NCBI GenBank assembly: GCA_963556695.1
Contig: CAUWAG010000010.1
Location: 62,001 to 126,000, forward strand
Direction of reading: 5' to 3'
DNA from: Anthostomella pinea
Taxonomy: Eukaryota; Ascomycota; Sordariomycetes; Xylariales; Xylariaceae
DNA length: 64,000 bases
This document shows, in pieces, positions 45,001 to 56,495 of the stretch. Below the pieces are notes generated by a model. That model saw only the letters and a list, made by a program, of their open reading frames with translations, was not told the origin of the DNA and did not search any database. Position numbers and translations under genes: made by a program. Numbering within the stretch: position 1 is the stretch's first letter; the number at the start of each line of letters is the position of its first letter.

Positions 45001-47328
45001 ATTTATACATGGCAGGTCGAATCCCTGTACAAGGGGGATTGACATCGCTTACCAGATACCCCGACCAGCCATGCACGACATATGTACGTGCGCTCAAGGG
45101 TGGAGAGAATGAGGGCAAAGGAAATGAGGACGTCCACAGTCCAGACTGTTGCGTTGCACAACGCACATCATAATCACTTGGCATAGGCCATCAGACCTGG
45201 TACAATCCTTCGATAGGAACCTAGGGTCAGCTGGGAATCCAACTGGATTGATGAACATGCTATTGCATGCCATGCGTTCATCTCTAACAGAGATGGGATG
45301 ATGGTCTCATTCGTCGAGGTAGAGCTTAGCATGATGTGCAGTCTAGCAGCACAAGGCTGAGAATGGCGACATAGTACTCTGGCCATATCCAATCTGTTCC
45401 AGGCTCGCCCTACGCCATTGCAATGTTCCTGACGCGGACTGATATCTTGTGAGATGCAACGAGATCCGCGGCATTGGCACCTGGTAGTCTTGGTAACTTG
45501 ACGGCATCCAAGTACGAAGTAGTCCCTAGCACCTTACGAATGTGACAGTTGCACTGTTTTAGGCAAGAAGGTAATTAGATACCTAGGTGAAGTAGTTACC
45601 GAGCCATACTGATATAATGACCAATCTCCATAGCGCCGCTGATGATAATCATAATGTCAGTCCTTCTAATTATATTTCCATCCCGGACTATACACCTTCA
45701 AGCGAGCCACGACTCCGCGAGACGGGCCACACATCAGATGAACCATCGTGCTTGACGCACATCACGGAGTCACGTTCCAGCGCCACGATCACTCCCTTTG
45801 AGCAGATGAACACGCCTGGTGGACGACTCTCAATCGGCAGCAACCGTTATTCAGCATAAAGTCCTTACGAGTCACATCTCCTTCCCTTTCGAGATGAGAG
45901 CTCAGGTGGGCAGCGAGGATGTTGAATCTGAGACACGCACGAAGACGCTGGTCTCCATTCGCCAAGACAGGTCATCAGAAGTCAGAGCATCTGCTTCCGT
46001 ATTCACCAAGAACTCTTCGAGAACGACAGCTCGAACCGATGGTCATTCATGCGCAACATAGAAGCCCGGGTCGAATGCCATCTCGGCGGACCGGAGTCCC
46101 CGGCCATAGTGATGTATCGTTGGGCCGGACACCTCTAGGGCCTCTCATCCCATGAAGTATCCCGAAGCTATGATATTTGGAGGTATAGATCGTCGGCGCG
46201 TGTGGGTTAGACATCTTTTAGGAGGCTTGTCAGATACCAGGAACGTGATTGGACTCCTGGGTCCAAAAGATGTATGGGCACAGGCATCAACTCAACGACT
46301 GACCGACGCATCTCGTTCCAGCCGCCATGAGGGTGCCTAGCTCATGTGGGCATAGTCAGCAAGTCCAACTTCAAGGACCGAACAGCAAACGGAGCCAAGG
46401 TAGAGGCGACTAGTTTCTTTAAAGTCTCAAGGTGATAAAAGCTGTGGTCATCAGTACAGGAACGAGCAAGGCGCCGTAGGAGTTAGGCAAGCGACCACTT
46501 GAAGAACTACAATTTTACCTCAGATACGCAAGACGTTGACCCGAATGAACGAACGCATAAAAGAGTTTCGCCACAACGACTGATGGTTGCACGACTGAAA
46601 CGTGAGCAAGACTTGCCTGGAATCGTACCTAGTCCCATGATGTCTCTACGAGGTACCTGGGGTGGATCTCGGGTGACAGATATTCGCCTCTTGCTACGCG
46701 CTATAGACAGAAGTATTCTCGGGTATAACAGCAGCGCTCTGATAGTTTTGGGAGTGAGAACATTGATGACCAGTTTGACGCTGGTACTGTCACCATGGTC
46801 TGGTGCGTATGTCTTGTAGGGGGCAGCATATATATATACCCCGCTTTTTGAGGCTGTAGATCAGCTTCGCAAGTCCAGACTGGTGGAAGAATTAGTATAG
46901 AAGTACACACTCTAGCAAATACCCTCAGTGGAAGGTTATCTGCAGAGGGACGCCGTCTCTCGAAGGGGCACAAACCTCGATATTATATAGTAGTAGTAGA
47001 GTATTCTGCTTGGTCAACCGTCCAGGCTTGTCGGAAGTACCCGGGCGAGCGGTCGTCGGCGATAGGACCATGTGCGTCAGAGTACTCGACTCGCTAAGAC
47101 CAGGGTGGGCGAGGGCTGAGACCATGTCGAGATTCTCCCCAGTCTTTGGCGGGTTTCAAGGGTGCGAAGACAGGGACAGGGTTATGCTGCTCGGATGGTA
47201 GCGAGCGATACGCCTGTGGGGGCGCCGGCAAGGAACAGAAAGAGTTTCCTGTTGGGATTGGTTTGCATCTCAGGGTCAAGACCGTGACGAATTGCCATGC
47301 ACTTCCCTTCAAGTGTCAGTAGGGCATA
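39065..47328. other. 8.3-kb gene-poor region
   Basis: No gene could be supported. The first 2-2.5 kb is probably the long transcribed leader and promoter of the SANT gene (pyrimidine-rich on its sense strand, many short upstream ATGs). It contains a TTGG run (40319-40338), the 41.2-41.3 kb minisatellites, a GCTCAGCTTA-type run near 41500-41530, and three copies of TGCCGGCTCA near 42603-42655. The remainder (43-47 kb) is unique-looking, somewhat A/T-richer DNA without long open frames. Confidence 0.45.
41221..41305. repeat. Two adjacent minisatellites (5-bp and 7-bp units)
   Basis: ACTGG is repeated about five times at 41221-41245, followed by GGTGCGT repeated about seven times to 41305. The second array is pure enough to be recently expanded and likely length-variable between strains. 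Confidence 0.9.
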
Positions 47329-47500
47329 CACTCTTGCCCCTGTTTTTTTTGAACAGTGGAACTGGTACTGGACACAGACCTGTTAAGGTATCGATCTTTG
47401 AGAGAAATGGCATAAACCAACCCTTGGATTGACCTCTGGCGCTTGTTTCGAGGCCTGACATTGACCAGCTCCACTGTTCAAAAAAACAGGGGTAAAAGTG
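47329..47500. mobile_element. 172-bp MITE with long TIRs and TA target duplication
   Basis: The left end (47329-47366) and the reverse complement of the right end (47500-47464) match over about 37 bp: both begin CACT[CT]TT[GA]CCCCTG, run through a 7-8 T tract, then GAACAGTGGA[AG]CTGGT. TA flanks both sides (47327-47328 and 47501-47502), as for Tc1/mariner. There is no coding capacity in the 100-bp middle. The ends differ from those of the pogo-like element at 8044-10010, so that element is not its obvious parent. Confidence 0.8.
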
Positions 47501-47502
47501 TA

Positions 47503-49700
47503 GATACTACCCTCTCAAGAAGCACGCAGCTCTCGAGCCGTCTGACCACTTGACTACACAGCCTTTCCTTCTTGCCTCGTTCCGTGACAGCTATAAGTAA
47601 GATAATCAGGACGTCGAGCCTAGTCGTCAGGTTTCTAATTCGAGTGAGCCACCGGAGCGTGTTTCGCACGGCCAAACACGGTGGACTGCATGCGTCTTCA
47701 CCGCTGCTGCCTCTCTTGCAACAGCCACGAAGGGCATACATGGTTGTGTCCTCGGAAACAGAAGGCGAGAACTCAAACGAAGCCACGGGCCGAGGCCATC
47801 GAGGCCAGGAAGGACAAGAACACAAAACGCAGGTGCAGATGCGGATGCAGATACACATATGGATACACATGCAGAAGCATACTTGAGAGTTGGTGGCACT
47901 GTGTAACTTAAAGTTAGAGGCTGAAAAAGTCGAGAAGGAGCCGTGGACGACGAACAGGGGGGGAAACAAGGGGGTTCCAAGAGGTTCCAAGCGTGTCAGG
48001 GGTTCAGGGGTCTGGGACCAAAGTGGACTATCGAGACCAATTACGATCCCTGTCGTCTGAATAAGCGCGTCTCTGTAACACGTTGAAGCATCGCCCACAC
48101 AAAACCCGCCCGAGGTCAGACATCAGACACCAGACTTCACACTCTCCAGACACAGACCTCTCGCAGCCTCTTCCTCTCGACTCTCGACTCTCAACGCGTC
48201 CCTCCACGGCAAGACGAGCTCGATACTCCTCGTCACCCGCGTCTCTGGGCGGGTGGCTACGTATCGTTAAAGTCCATCATGCGTTGCGATGCAGAGAGAT
48301 TCAGCTCGAGATTACCAAACACGCCTTGCCACTTGCCACTTCAGGGCCCCTCTGCCCCTCCGACAACGATGTCGATGCAGCGTCTACAGTACAGAGTACG
48401 TCAATCGTCCTAATAAGACATGACAGCGGCAGACGTGCAGACGGCAAGACAGGGTTCATCTTGTCCGTTACCCAGGAGTCTAAAGACCGCTCTTCCGTGT
48501 CCACCTATCGACACAACACCAGGCGTGCCAGAAGTCTGCACCGCATGGAACCGAACGGGAAACAAAAGTGGATGACAGCTCGATCTAGGCCATGTTTCCA
48601 TGACTGTTGTTCCAGCAGCCCTGTCGCTTGTCCACCTGTTTCCTCCGTCCGTGAGGAGTCCGGAATGCGAGAAGTCGCACTCAACCAGTCATAGTCGCGT
48701 CTGGACATCCCCTTGACTTAGACTCGAAGCTGTACCGGTGAGTCGTCGTGCTGCCACGGCATACCGGTAGTCCTGGACTCGGGTTCTCTTCTATATGAGC
48801 CGCAAGGTTTTGTATTCCTCCCCCTAAAAGCTTGCTCTTGTACCTGGGCTGGTCAGGCAGGGTTCTGCACGTCGAGACATGCACACTCTTCGGTCCTCCT
48901 CCGCCACCTCATCCAGTGTTCAACCTGGCTGGGGTCACCGTGGGTGGGCCGTTTTGGATCGCTGCAAACGGATGGTAACTCGGCGGATCAAGCCAAGACT
49001 ATGCTTCTGATCTTGTCACATCCACCCCATATTCTCCAGGGTCTTCCGCAGGTATGGTCACAGGGCTGCGGCCTACAGTGTAGTATGTGCCTGCATGGTG
49101 TAGAATTGTCTACCCCGGCCACTCCATCCCTTGTTCCTGGGTATATCGACGTCCGGATATCATGAAGCATGAAGCCGCAGATGCATTATCATTATTATCC
49201 CTTTTTTCCCCTCCTTCTTCTTCTCTCTTAGTTTCCTACCTCTTTCACCCACCGAAAGGTTCAACTTGTGCGTCCATCACGACGTTGTTGCGCGCCTCCC
49301 CTTTCTTTCCTTTCTTCGCAGCTAGCGACCACGTTCTTTCATCGCCCAACTGGCTTGGCTGCTCACACTCTTTTGAATAACTACCTTCGTCGTCTGTGTA
49401 ATCTTGTTTGGTCTACGGCCGCTCGTTCGATTCGTTTTCGTTTCTGGTTTATCCTTACTCATCTTCCAATCCACAACACCACGCCCGCGCGTCGGAATAA
49501 CGGACAATCCATTGGAGATATCAAGAAGTAAGGTGGAACGACCAGGTCGAAACGTCTTGAGGATTCCCGAATCTATTCATCAACTTCATCAACTTTAACA
49601 ACCTTCGATTCTCCAGCAGCGTGGCCTGCCCATATTACCAACAACCCTTCTAAACACTTTCGATTCGTTGAGGCCGCACCGTCACCATAAACAGCAGGAC
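47503..49700. other. Presumed promoter and long leader of the SANT gene at 49701
   Basis: About 2.2 kb. The final 600 bp (49180-49680) is C/T-rich with many short frames, as expected of a fungal 5' leader. No gene was recognised. Confidence 0.4.
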
Positions 49701-50788
49701 ATGATGGCACCCCCGATGCAGCTTGCCGCCCATACGGGCATCCCATACATCCCTACGAGCGATGCTCATGACCGCCACGAATATGGCATCACCAAAAACC
49801 GCAAGCTTGCCTCGACTGGCGGAGGAAGAGCTTGGAGTGAGGACGAAGTGAGTGGCAAACTCCTAGCCTCGGCTATTCGCCTGCGTACATCAAGGGTACA
49901 GGAGCCTTCGCCGGGCAAGATACTGACTGGGTGCCGACGGAATAGGAGGTATATCTTCTCCAGACTCGACTCCAGAAGATGCCGTACAAGCATATTGCCG
50001 CCCACTTGAAGAAGACCGAGCTGGCATGCCGACTTCATTATCACCAGCTCAGCCATGGGAGTAACCGCCGCAAGCGTACGACCTCGATCTCTTCAGGCTC
50101 ATCCGCAGGTCACTCCCCTATCATGCCAGCTGCCATCCCCTCGCCCATCCGGGAGTGTTCTTCTCGGGACATCACCCCTCCCGGAAGTGCTGGGAGTCAT
50201 GACCCTGGCTCTCCCGCCTATTCGAACTCGGTACAGCTGCCTAGTATCATGATTGGGACTAAGCTCTCGCCGTGCCTGCCTTCCATCCTGCCGAAGCCCG
50301 CCAGCATGACTCTTTCGACAGCGGCGCCGTCTCCGGTACTGGGCTACCCTACGCCGATGCCGGACAGTGCTCGATCCCTGGGTCCGTCGCCCTTCCCTCA
50401 ATCGTCGCCGATCAGCAATGGTCCAATGCTCCGCCTGGACTGCTCCCTCCCGCCACCCTCGGCTCACGTGGACGTCCCTCGCCTCCAGGCTATCTACGCT
50501 GCCCACAGGTCGTCATTCTGGGCTGCCATTGCGACTGACTATGGCGCTGGAATAAGCCCCATCGTCCTGGAGCAAGCATGGAAGGCGAATATGCTATCTG
50601 CGGGAAGCCAGACGCCCATCACTCCAGTCGCCAGTCCAAATGACCGTGAGGGACTCTACGAAAAGCATGACAGGACTCGGATCAGCGCCATTCTTGGGAT
50701 AGACGCCAACCCGCGAAGTCCAAAAGAGAGAGAAATGGTGCGTCGTCTGGAAGAGGAGCGAAGTGTCAGCGTTACAGCCGGCGCCTAG
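49701..50788 (+). CDS. SANT/Myb-like DNA-binding protein (329 aa)
   Basis: Exon 1 49701-49847 (MMAPPMQLAAHTGIPYIPTS), a 98-bp intron (GTGAGT to TAG), exon 2 49946-50788. The intron lies inside the SANT domain: GGGRAWSEDE joins EVYLLQTRLQKMPYKHIAAH, followed by LKKTELACRLHYHQLSHGSN and a basic RRKR. The three-helix Myb-like fold with W and spaced hydrophobics is clear at about residues 40-85. The middle is Ser/Pro-rich and disordered. A second conserved block lies near 205-240 (VDVPRLQAIYAAHRSSFWAA), and the C-terminus is charged (NPRSPKEREMVRRLEEER). A nuclear transcription or chromatin role is inferred. The start could be either of two adjacent ATGs (49701 or 49704). Confidence 0.85.
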
Positions 50789-53742
50789 GGAGTGTCGTCG
50801 GAGTCTGCTTGAGAGCACCAGCCTTGTGACCAAGACGGCCGACTCGTCACGGCCTGCTACATGTGGTGGATATGGATAAGCAGCACAGCCTGGGTTGGCT
50901 GGCACCCGGGATATCCCCGTGTTAGCCTGTCACATATTCCATTCACGGTGTTCTCATATCTTGGCCATACCTACGAGGCACAATCTCCAGCATCTTTTCT
51001 ACCACAACCCGCTGCGTCAAACCAGAAAATTGAGCAGTGAAGTGGTGGCGAACGTGGATTTTACAAGGCGACCTCCTGATTTAACCTGCTTTTTCACTTC
51101 TTCCCTTCGAGTCGGAGATTCGTGTTCGCTACGTGGTCAATTACTTTCGGTTGACCCTTTGTTTCCTTTTTCTTGCCGTTATGGTCATACGTCCCTTCGA
51201 CCTGGAACGAGAACCATTTTGAGCGTATGGCGCCGGTGCGGTGGACGTCATTCAATCGAGCCAAAAAGCAACCTCTCAGCTGAGGAGAGTGGGATGAGCT
51301 CTAACGAGTTGGTACGCGTGTATGAGACGGCGGCCGACCGTATGCGGATTTCGGGCTGGGGGGGACTTGTTGGGCGGAAATGCTTTTCCTGTGTCGGGCA
51401 TGATTGATGATGTGAAGAACACCCTCCCCGGTTTCTGGCTTTCGCTGGAACTTGTACATTAATTGGCGCTCTGGCCCAAAGAAGAAACTGTCGCTCATCG
51501 ATGCTTTTACCATCGAGATACTCGAGACCTGTTTCTACGCAGTTTTAAGTAACTGACGATTGTTGTGTGAGACCAGCAAGCCTCCTATTTGAGTTTTCGG
51601 CGCGGCCAATGCTAATTTCGGCTGGCCACTCACGAGTGTCAACAAGGCTTTGTGCCCAGCTGATCTTTTTCGCATCACGTGTCGTCAAGTGAGAAACATG
51701 CAAGCGAAGAAACGCCGACTTGGCTCCCTTCCAAGATCCAGCGGTGAGGGTATGGCTGGGTTTAGCTACGAAAAACGTGTAAGGACAGAGACAACATGTT
51801 CTGAAGACGCCGTCTCCCAAATAGGAATACGAGGTCAAAAAGTAAGACATACAGAAGCCATCGCGATATTTTTCAGGCCGCGGTGACCCAAGTCAGTTAC
51901 CGGCGCAGTACTTTACATGATCTGCAAAAAGCTTTGCCAGCAAGCCTGCAATATCAGTGACCTATCCACTACGAGCCTATAGAAGTACTGTAATTATACA
52001 ATGTGGGCACTGGGCAGCCACGCACCTACACGGGTCGCTTCCCCTCACTTCCTTCGTCCATGATCTTCACTCCAGATCTGGCCAAGCCTGCCCACTTCTG
52101 GGGAAGAAAAGACAAGGACACCCAGGTAGATAGATGCAGGGGCGGCAGGTCGCCCTACAGATGGCAACGATGACACCAGTCGACCTGATATAATGTGCCT
52201 ATCGACTTGAGAGAGAAATGTGGAAGGGGAACAGAGGCACGTTCTCCTGTTGCGTGGAACCCATGGACTGACTGATCACCAAGCTGATGTAGAGTCTAAA
52301 CTCGGGCGTACAACTGTAGGTATAGAAGAATATGAGACATGTTCTCGAACGTAGGGCTAGCCAGCCGGGGCCTGCAGTCTTGATCAGAACAGCCGACCAA
52401 TCTGGGGTGCTTCCAGGAGGGCGCATGAAGGAGGGGAAGTAGGGTGTCCCATTGGATCACGTCCTGCGACGAGGCGTCGTCAAGCTGCACAGCGACTGGT
52501 TGGTCAGGGGAGCCTGCCACGCATGTACCCTTCTCTGTCTCACTCACTTCCTACATATTACCTAACGCAAGGATTCTCCAGACCAGGCAGGCCAAACCCC
52601 GGAGAACAATGCTGCGCTATGGAAACCCCAGCACAGCCAGCATCGTGTCCTCCTCACTCTGCTACAGTCCATTGCCAGTATCACCCCAGATGTATTCGCC
52701 AATCCAACTTCAAGCAGGACGAAGGCCATCTTACTCAACCTGCGCGTAAGCGTAAGCGTATGACAAGTTGACGAGATTTATAATACCTCGACAACAATTC
52801 TCTGCCCTCAACTTCGGGTTACCAATATACCGATCTTTCTTGTGCCGTTTTGTCCAATCCTAGCTATTGGCTACCCCAAGGACCAAGGTACATAGCCATG
52901 CCGCCCCGTACAGGGCACGGAACCAGGAGTACCAGTCTTTCGTGACCTTGGTCATATCCGGAACCGGGCGGCAAGACACAAGGTTCTCCGCATACTACGC
53001 CGTACCCTACATGTACCCGTCAGAGCCTCTCACCACATTACACATCACTGCGTCGTCGACCTTTTCTCGTTGGTGCACACCGTCTGTCGGGTCTAGCTTC
53101 TCGTCGCTACACAAACACGGCAGACGCAGTAGCGAACCACGTCCCTCCGATCGTAAATGAGCCACCTGACGACCACGGGCGCCCTCTAAACCTCCCGAGG
53201 ATCCCACCGTCATCGGAGTGGCTACCCAAAAGACTGCCTGTCAGCTGGGTCTTGTGCTGTCAAGAAGTCGGCACATTTCGACTCCAATCATTGAACCTGC
53301 CCCGTTCCGTCGATCTTCTGGGCCGCGTCAGTCTTTCTCTCAAAGCAACATACAGACTCAACCTCTACGTTCATCCTCCACTGTACCAGCTCTCCGGGAC
53401 TTCGCTTGACCTCGACTATCCTAACGTTGTATAGCTCTGGATTTGCCTTGGAGAAGCCGGTGTGTACTGTCTTCGCTTGCCTTGACTCGGACACATAGCG
53501 TCTCGCCAGTTCTGTCAACTGCATTTACTTGGGACACAGGTATTCTCGGTTGAGCTTCCGCCAGCGAGCCCGCGGATGTCTGCGAGCACCACTCACTTCA
53601 TCACTCCAGAGAATTCACGCGATCATGCGGCACTTCCCGACCTAGTCAAGCCCTCTTTCCCCTTACTCTGCCGGAAAGGAATGCTGTGCCATCGGCACGT
53701 TCATTCAGCGCCGACGTGGAAACTTAGGCCTTGCACGTCCGT
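50789..53742. other. 3-kb intergenic region
   Basis: No supported gene. The stretch from about 52800 to 53742 is likely promoter and 5' leader of the next gene. Confidence 0.4.
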
Positions 53743-54609
53743 ATGCCAGCATCATCAGCACAGGCTCCTGGGTTAGCCAAGAGAGGACGGGCGACTCACG
53801 ATGTCGACGGACCAGGCACCGGCGCAATCCCGTGCAAGAAGCGTAGGATACGTTTGCATCTCATCACAAGCCGGCTCTCACAACCATACTCGCTGCCAGC
53901 GACGCACATCATCAACCGAGAGACCGGCGATGACACGCCAGTGCTGAGTAGGTTCCTGAAGCTCGCCATAGTGGGTTCCCAGAAGGTGGGACACCAGAGT
54001 GCGCTGGTGCGGAAGGCCGCGATACTGAACCGGGTTCGGATCGGAGTAAGGCAGGCGGCGGTTTCAAGGGGCCACACGCTTGTGGTAGACATGGCCGCAC
54101 GTGGGAACGCTCTCAACCACGGTCTGCAGCTGGTCACGACATCCTCGTCGTCGACTGGGGCGAAGTTCCCCTGTCCCTCCTCCAGCCAGACTCACCAGAT
54201 GCGTCCGGTGTGGCGGCCGCACACGGCAGCCTTTCATGCGTTCACGCTAGAGACGGATTCTTCTGGCCAGTATGTCCATGGTTCAGCCGAAGTGAGCCAT
54301 GCAGATACAAAGATGGTGCCACGACGTGAAGTCTCGAAACCCGAGAATATGCATCCTCAAGAAGACGCCACCACAAGTGGGCAGACCGAAGTGGATGACG
54401 AGACTTCATTTCCAGCCTTCGATTTCAGCAGCCGCTACATAGACCTCTCGGATGATGACCTGGATGATGTCTATGCCGATTTTGGCTTATTATTCGGACC
54501 CGGTGCTCGATCCCCCGAGACCGAGGCAGTGGGCGGCGACGCGGCGGCTAATGGGCATTTCTATGAGGAGTATCTCGACGAGCTCGATGGTATTCCGTGG
54601 CTTACCTGA
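53743..54609 (+). CDS. Conserved fungal protein of unknown function (288 aa)
   Basis: Single exon from ATG 53743 (MPASSAQAPGLAKRGRATHD). An N-terminal basic block (CKKRRIRLHLITSRLSQPYS, LPATHIINRE) is followed by a helical basic segment (ALVRKAAILNRVRIGVRQAA). This pairing is shared by an uncharacterised protein present across Pezizomycotina. The middle is disordered. The C-terminus is acidic with two short motifs (DLSDDDLDDVYADFGLLFGP and YEEYLDELDGIPWLT). The basic head plus acidic, aromatic tail suggests a nuclear protein that docks onto another protein, but the function is unknown. No intron is needed; an upstream in-frame extension without ATG exists. Confidence 0.78.
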   Translation: MPASSAQAPGLAKRGRATHDVDGPGTGAIPCKKRRIRLHLITSRLSQPYSLPATHIINRETGDDTPVLSRFLKLAIVGSQKVGHQSALVRKAAILNRVRIGVRQAAVSRGHTLVVDMAARGNALNHGLQLVTTSSSSTGAKFPCPSSSQTHQMRPVWRPHTAAFHAFTLETDSSGQYVHGSAEVSHADTKMVPRREVSKPENMHPQEDATTSGQTEVDDETSFPAFDFSSRYIDLSDDDLDDVYADFGLLFGPGARSPETEAVGGDAAANGHFYEEYLDELDGIPWLT

Positions 54610-55184
54610 TGGGAACTTGAAGAGCAACATCCATTCAGCTAGAGCTCAAGCATGGAGTTGCACGGGGCAGGCTTCTGACGCACTTGAATGTCGCAGTGTT
54701 TTGGTTGGAACCAAACGGCGTCTCGGAAGTTCAGGATATCTGGCTCTCCCGTTCAGGACAGTGGAGAGATAGCAACGCATGGACGTATACCATCGGGTTT
54801 GCATTTTTGTTGTCTGGCATTGTAACAGCCAACAGCTCGAGGCACATGCCCACCACCTATGAATATATTCATCAGGGACACGAAAAGCAAGCATGGAGCT
54901 GCGTGGTCATTCCTAGCTGTGGGGTTCACAATAGCATTCATAGCCCAAGCTGATATCAACTCGCGATCCAGCAAGCGGCCAATATCTTGGTGTCTCCTAC
55001 GACTTCCACGAGAGTTGATCAGTTTCTTTGATAGAGCACTATAGGCCCATAGATGCTGCCTTTTCCTAGGTGCTCAGCTACCGTGATCTTGTTTGTGTGT
55101 CATTATATGAGCGACCTTTCCTGGGCTGTGCTTCGATAAGTCTTCCACATAGCAGTATGAGTATACCTTAGATCGCACCCACAA
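54610..55184. other. Convergent intergenic region
   Basis: 3' ends of the conserved fungal gene (plus) and the OHCU decarboxylase gene (minus). Nothing else was recognised. Confidence 0.5.
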
Positions 55185-55904
55185 TTACGTAGCGGCCTCA
55201 AGCTTTGTTGCGCGGTCAATGGCAATGTCAACCATGGCCTGGCACCACTTAAGTGTCAGAGCCGACATTCCACTCACTGAAGCATCCAGTGCAACGCTGT
55301 GACTCACCTGGACGGCTTCTATCTCTTCAGCCTTGGGATCGCCACGATCGATGCGCCTCCGCATATCATCCATGATGACAGGTCGGCTTCGACCGTTGAC
55401 GAACACGACGTACCGCAACCCCGGGAACTTGGCCTCGTACTGTTCGTTCAACGCTCTGAGCTTCTCGGCCTCGTCGGCGCCGCCGGTGTTGAGCTGTGCT
55501 TGCTCAGCTTGGCTCTGCGCGCTGTCGACCTTCTTCGCGCCGAGACGCGGGTGTGATCCCAATATGCTGCGCAGCCTCTCTCTCGACTCGGGGGCTGGTG
55601 ACTGTGCCAGCTGCAGCATGAGCGTTCCCACGTGCCGGCTCAGAGCTTGGTACGAAGAGAATGGAACGTCGGGGACGGTAGCGCGGGCGGCGGACGGTGG
55701 TGGAAGGAGGTCGGGCGAAAGACCGGGATTTGCAAGCACTCGCTTTGGTTGGATGGGCGGTAGTGCAATGGCATGTATTTCGGGAGATGGTTCGAAGAGT
55801 GTGTCGAGGACGGAGGTGATGGTATCTATGTCGGCCGTTGGAAGAGACGAGATGGGCGGCAAACTGGGAGATGCCATTGCTGGTGCAGGCGCCGACGAGC
55901 TCAT
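55185..55904 (-). CDS. OHCU decarboxylase, uric acid catabolism (219 aa, two exons)
   Basis: Exon 1 55904-55308, a 60-bp intron (GTGAGT 55307 to AAG 55248), exon 2 55247-55185. The intron is a multiple of three without stops, so the frame stays open if it is retained. Family features: LPTADIDTITSVLDTLFEPS, PFSSYQALSRHVGTLMLQLA, the catalytic-region motif LGSHPRLGAKK (conserved HPxLG), an AEQAQLN segment, LNEQYEAKFPGLRYVVFVNG and GRSRPVIMDDMRRRI, ending IDRATKLEA. The enzyme converts 2-oxo-4-hydroxy-4-carboxy-5-ureidoimidazoline to S-allantoin after urate oxidase and HIU hydrolase. It allows purines to be used as a nitrogen source, and often sits in peroxisomes. No PTS1 signal is seen (C-terminus EAAT). 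Confidence 0.9.
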   Translation of the reverse strand: MSSSAPAPAMASPSLPPISSLPTADIDTITSVLDTLFEPSPEIHAIALPPIQPKRVLANPGLSPDLLPPPSAARATVPDVPFSSYQALSRHVGTLMLQLAQSPAPESRERLRSILGSHPRLGAKKVDSAQSQAEQAQLNTGGADEAEKLRALNEQYEAKFPGLRYVVFVNGRSRPVIMDDMRRRIDRGDPKAEEIEAVQVSHSVALDASVSGMSALTLKWCQAMVDIAIDRATKLEAAT

Positions 55905-56495
55905 CAGAACACGAACCGGGGGAGGGAGTTATTCAGTGGCTATGGGATGGCCTGGGAAGAAGTTGGAGCTTGTATGGCCTTCGCACTCGAGGACGATGAC
56001 GGGAGCAGTACATGAATGGGCACGAGTAAAGCGCTTCTATACCAGACTCCTTTGTGATTCACGGGGTCGGCCGCAACATGTTGCTTGTCAGTGGAATCAA
56101 GCGGCGAATCCCGTTCACCTTTGAGTGATGGCCGGGTCCGTGATGCAGAGAAGGGCGGAGCGGAGCGGAGTGGAGTGGACCGCCGGCACAAGTCTCGGGT
56201 ATGGATGATCTTTACGCCGCTCGCGCCGCAGCTGGAGCTGGAGGGGCTCCAATTCCAGAGCTGGAGCTCAGCGGAGTCGGGACCCACCTGCGCTCTGGAA
56301 TCGGGCCCACATATCGCACGAGCAGACGCTAGAATGTCTTGACCAATCACACGGCAGATCCAACGAGGCGCGACATTGGTGCAAAAGGCTGCAGCCAGCA
56401 GCATCGTGGAGTTCCCAAATTTTATTGACATCCAGAGCTCACCCAGTTCAGTACATGCGCCGGAGCCACCACCATCGTCACGACTCTCATTCACG
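55905..56495. other. Bidirectional promoter region
   Basis: 590 bp between the OHCU decarboxylase (minus) and Prp19 (plus) start codons. It contains a short GGAGC/GGAGT repeat near 56155-56180. No gene was seen. Confidence 0.5.

Noticed and set aside
44900..45180. Possible tRNA because of a GGTCGAATCCCTG-like T-loop word near 45015
   Set aside because: No acceptor stem, D-arm or anticodon arm could be paired around it.
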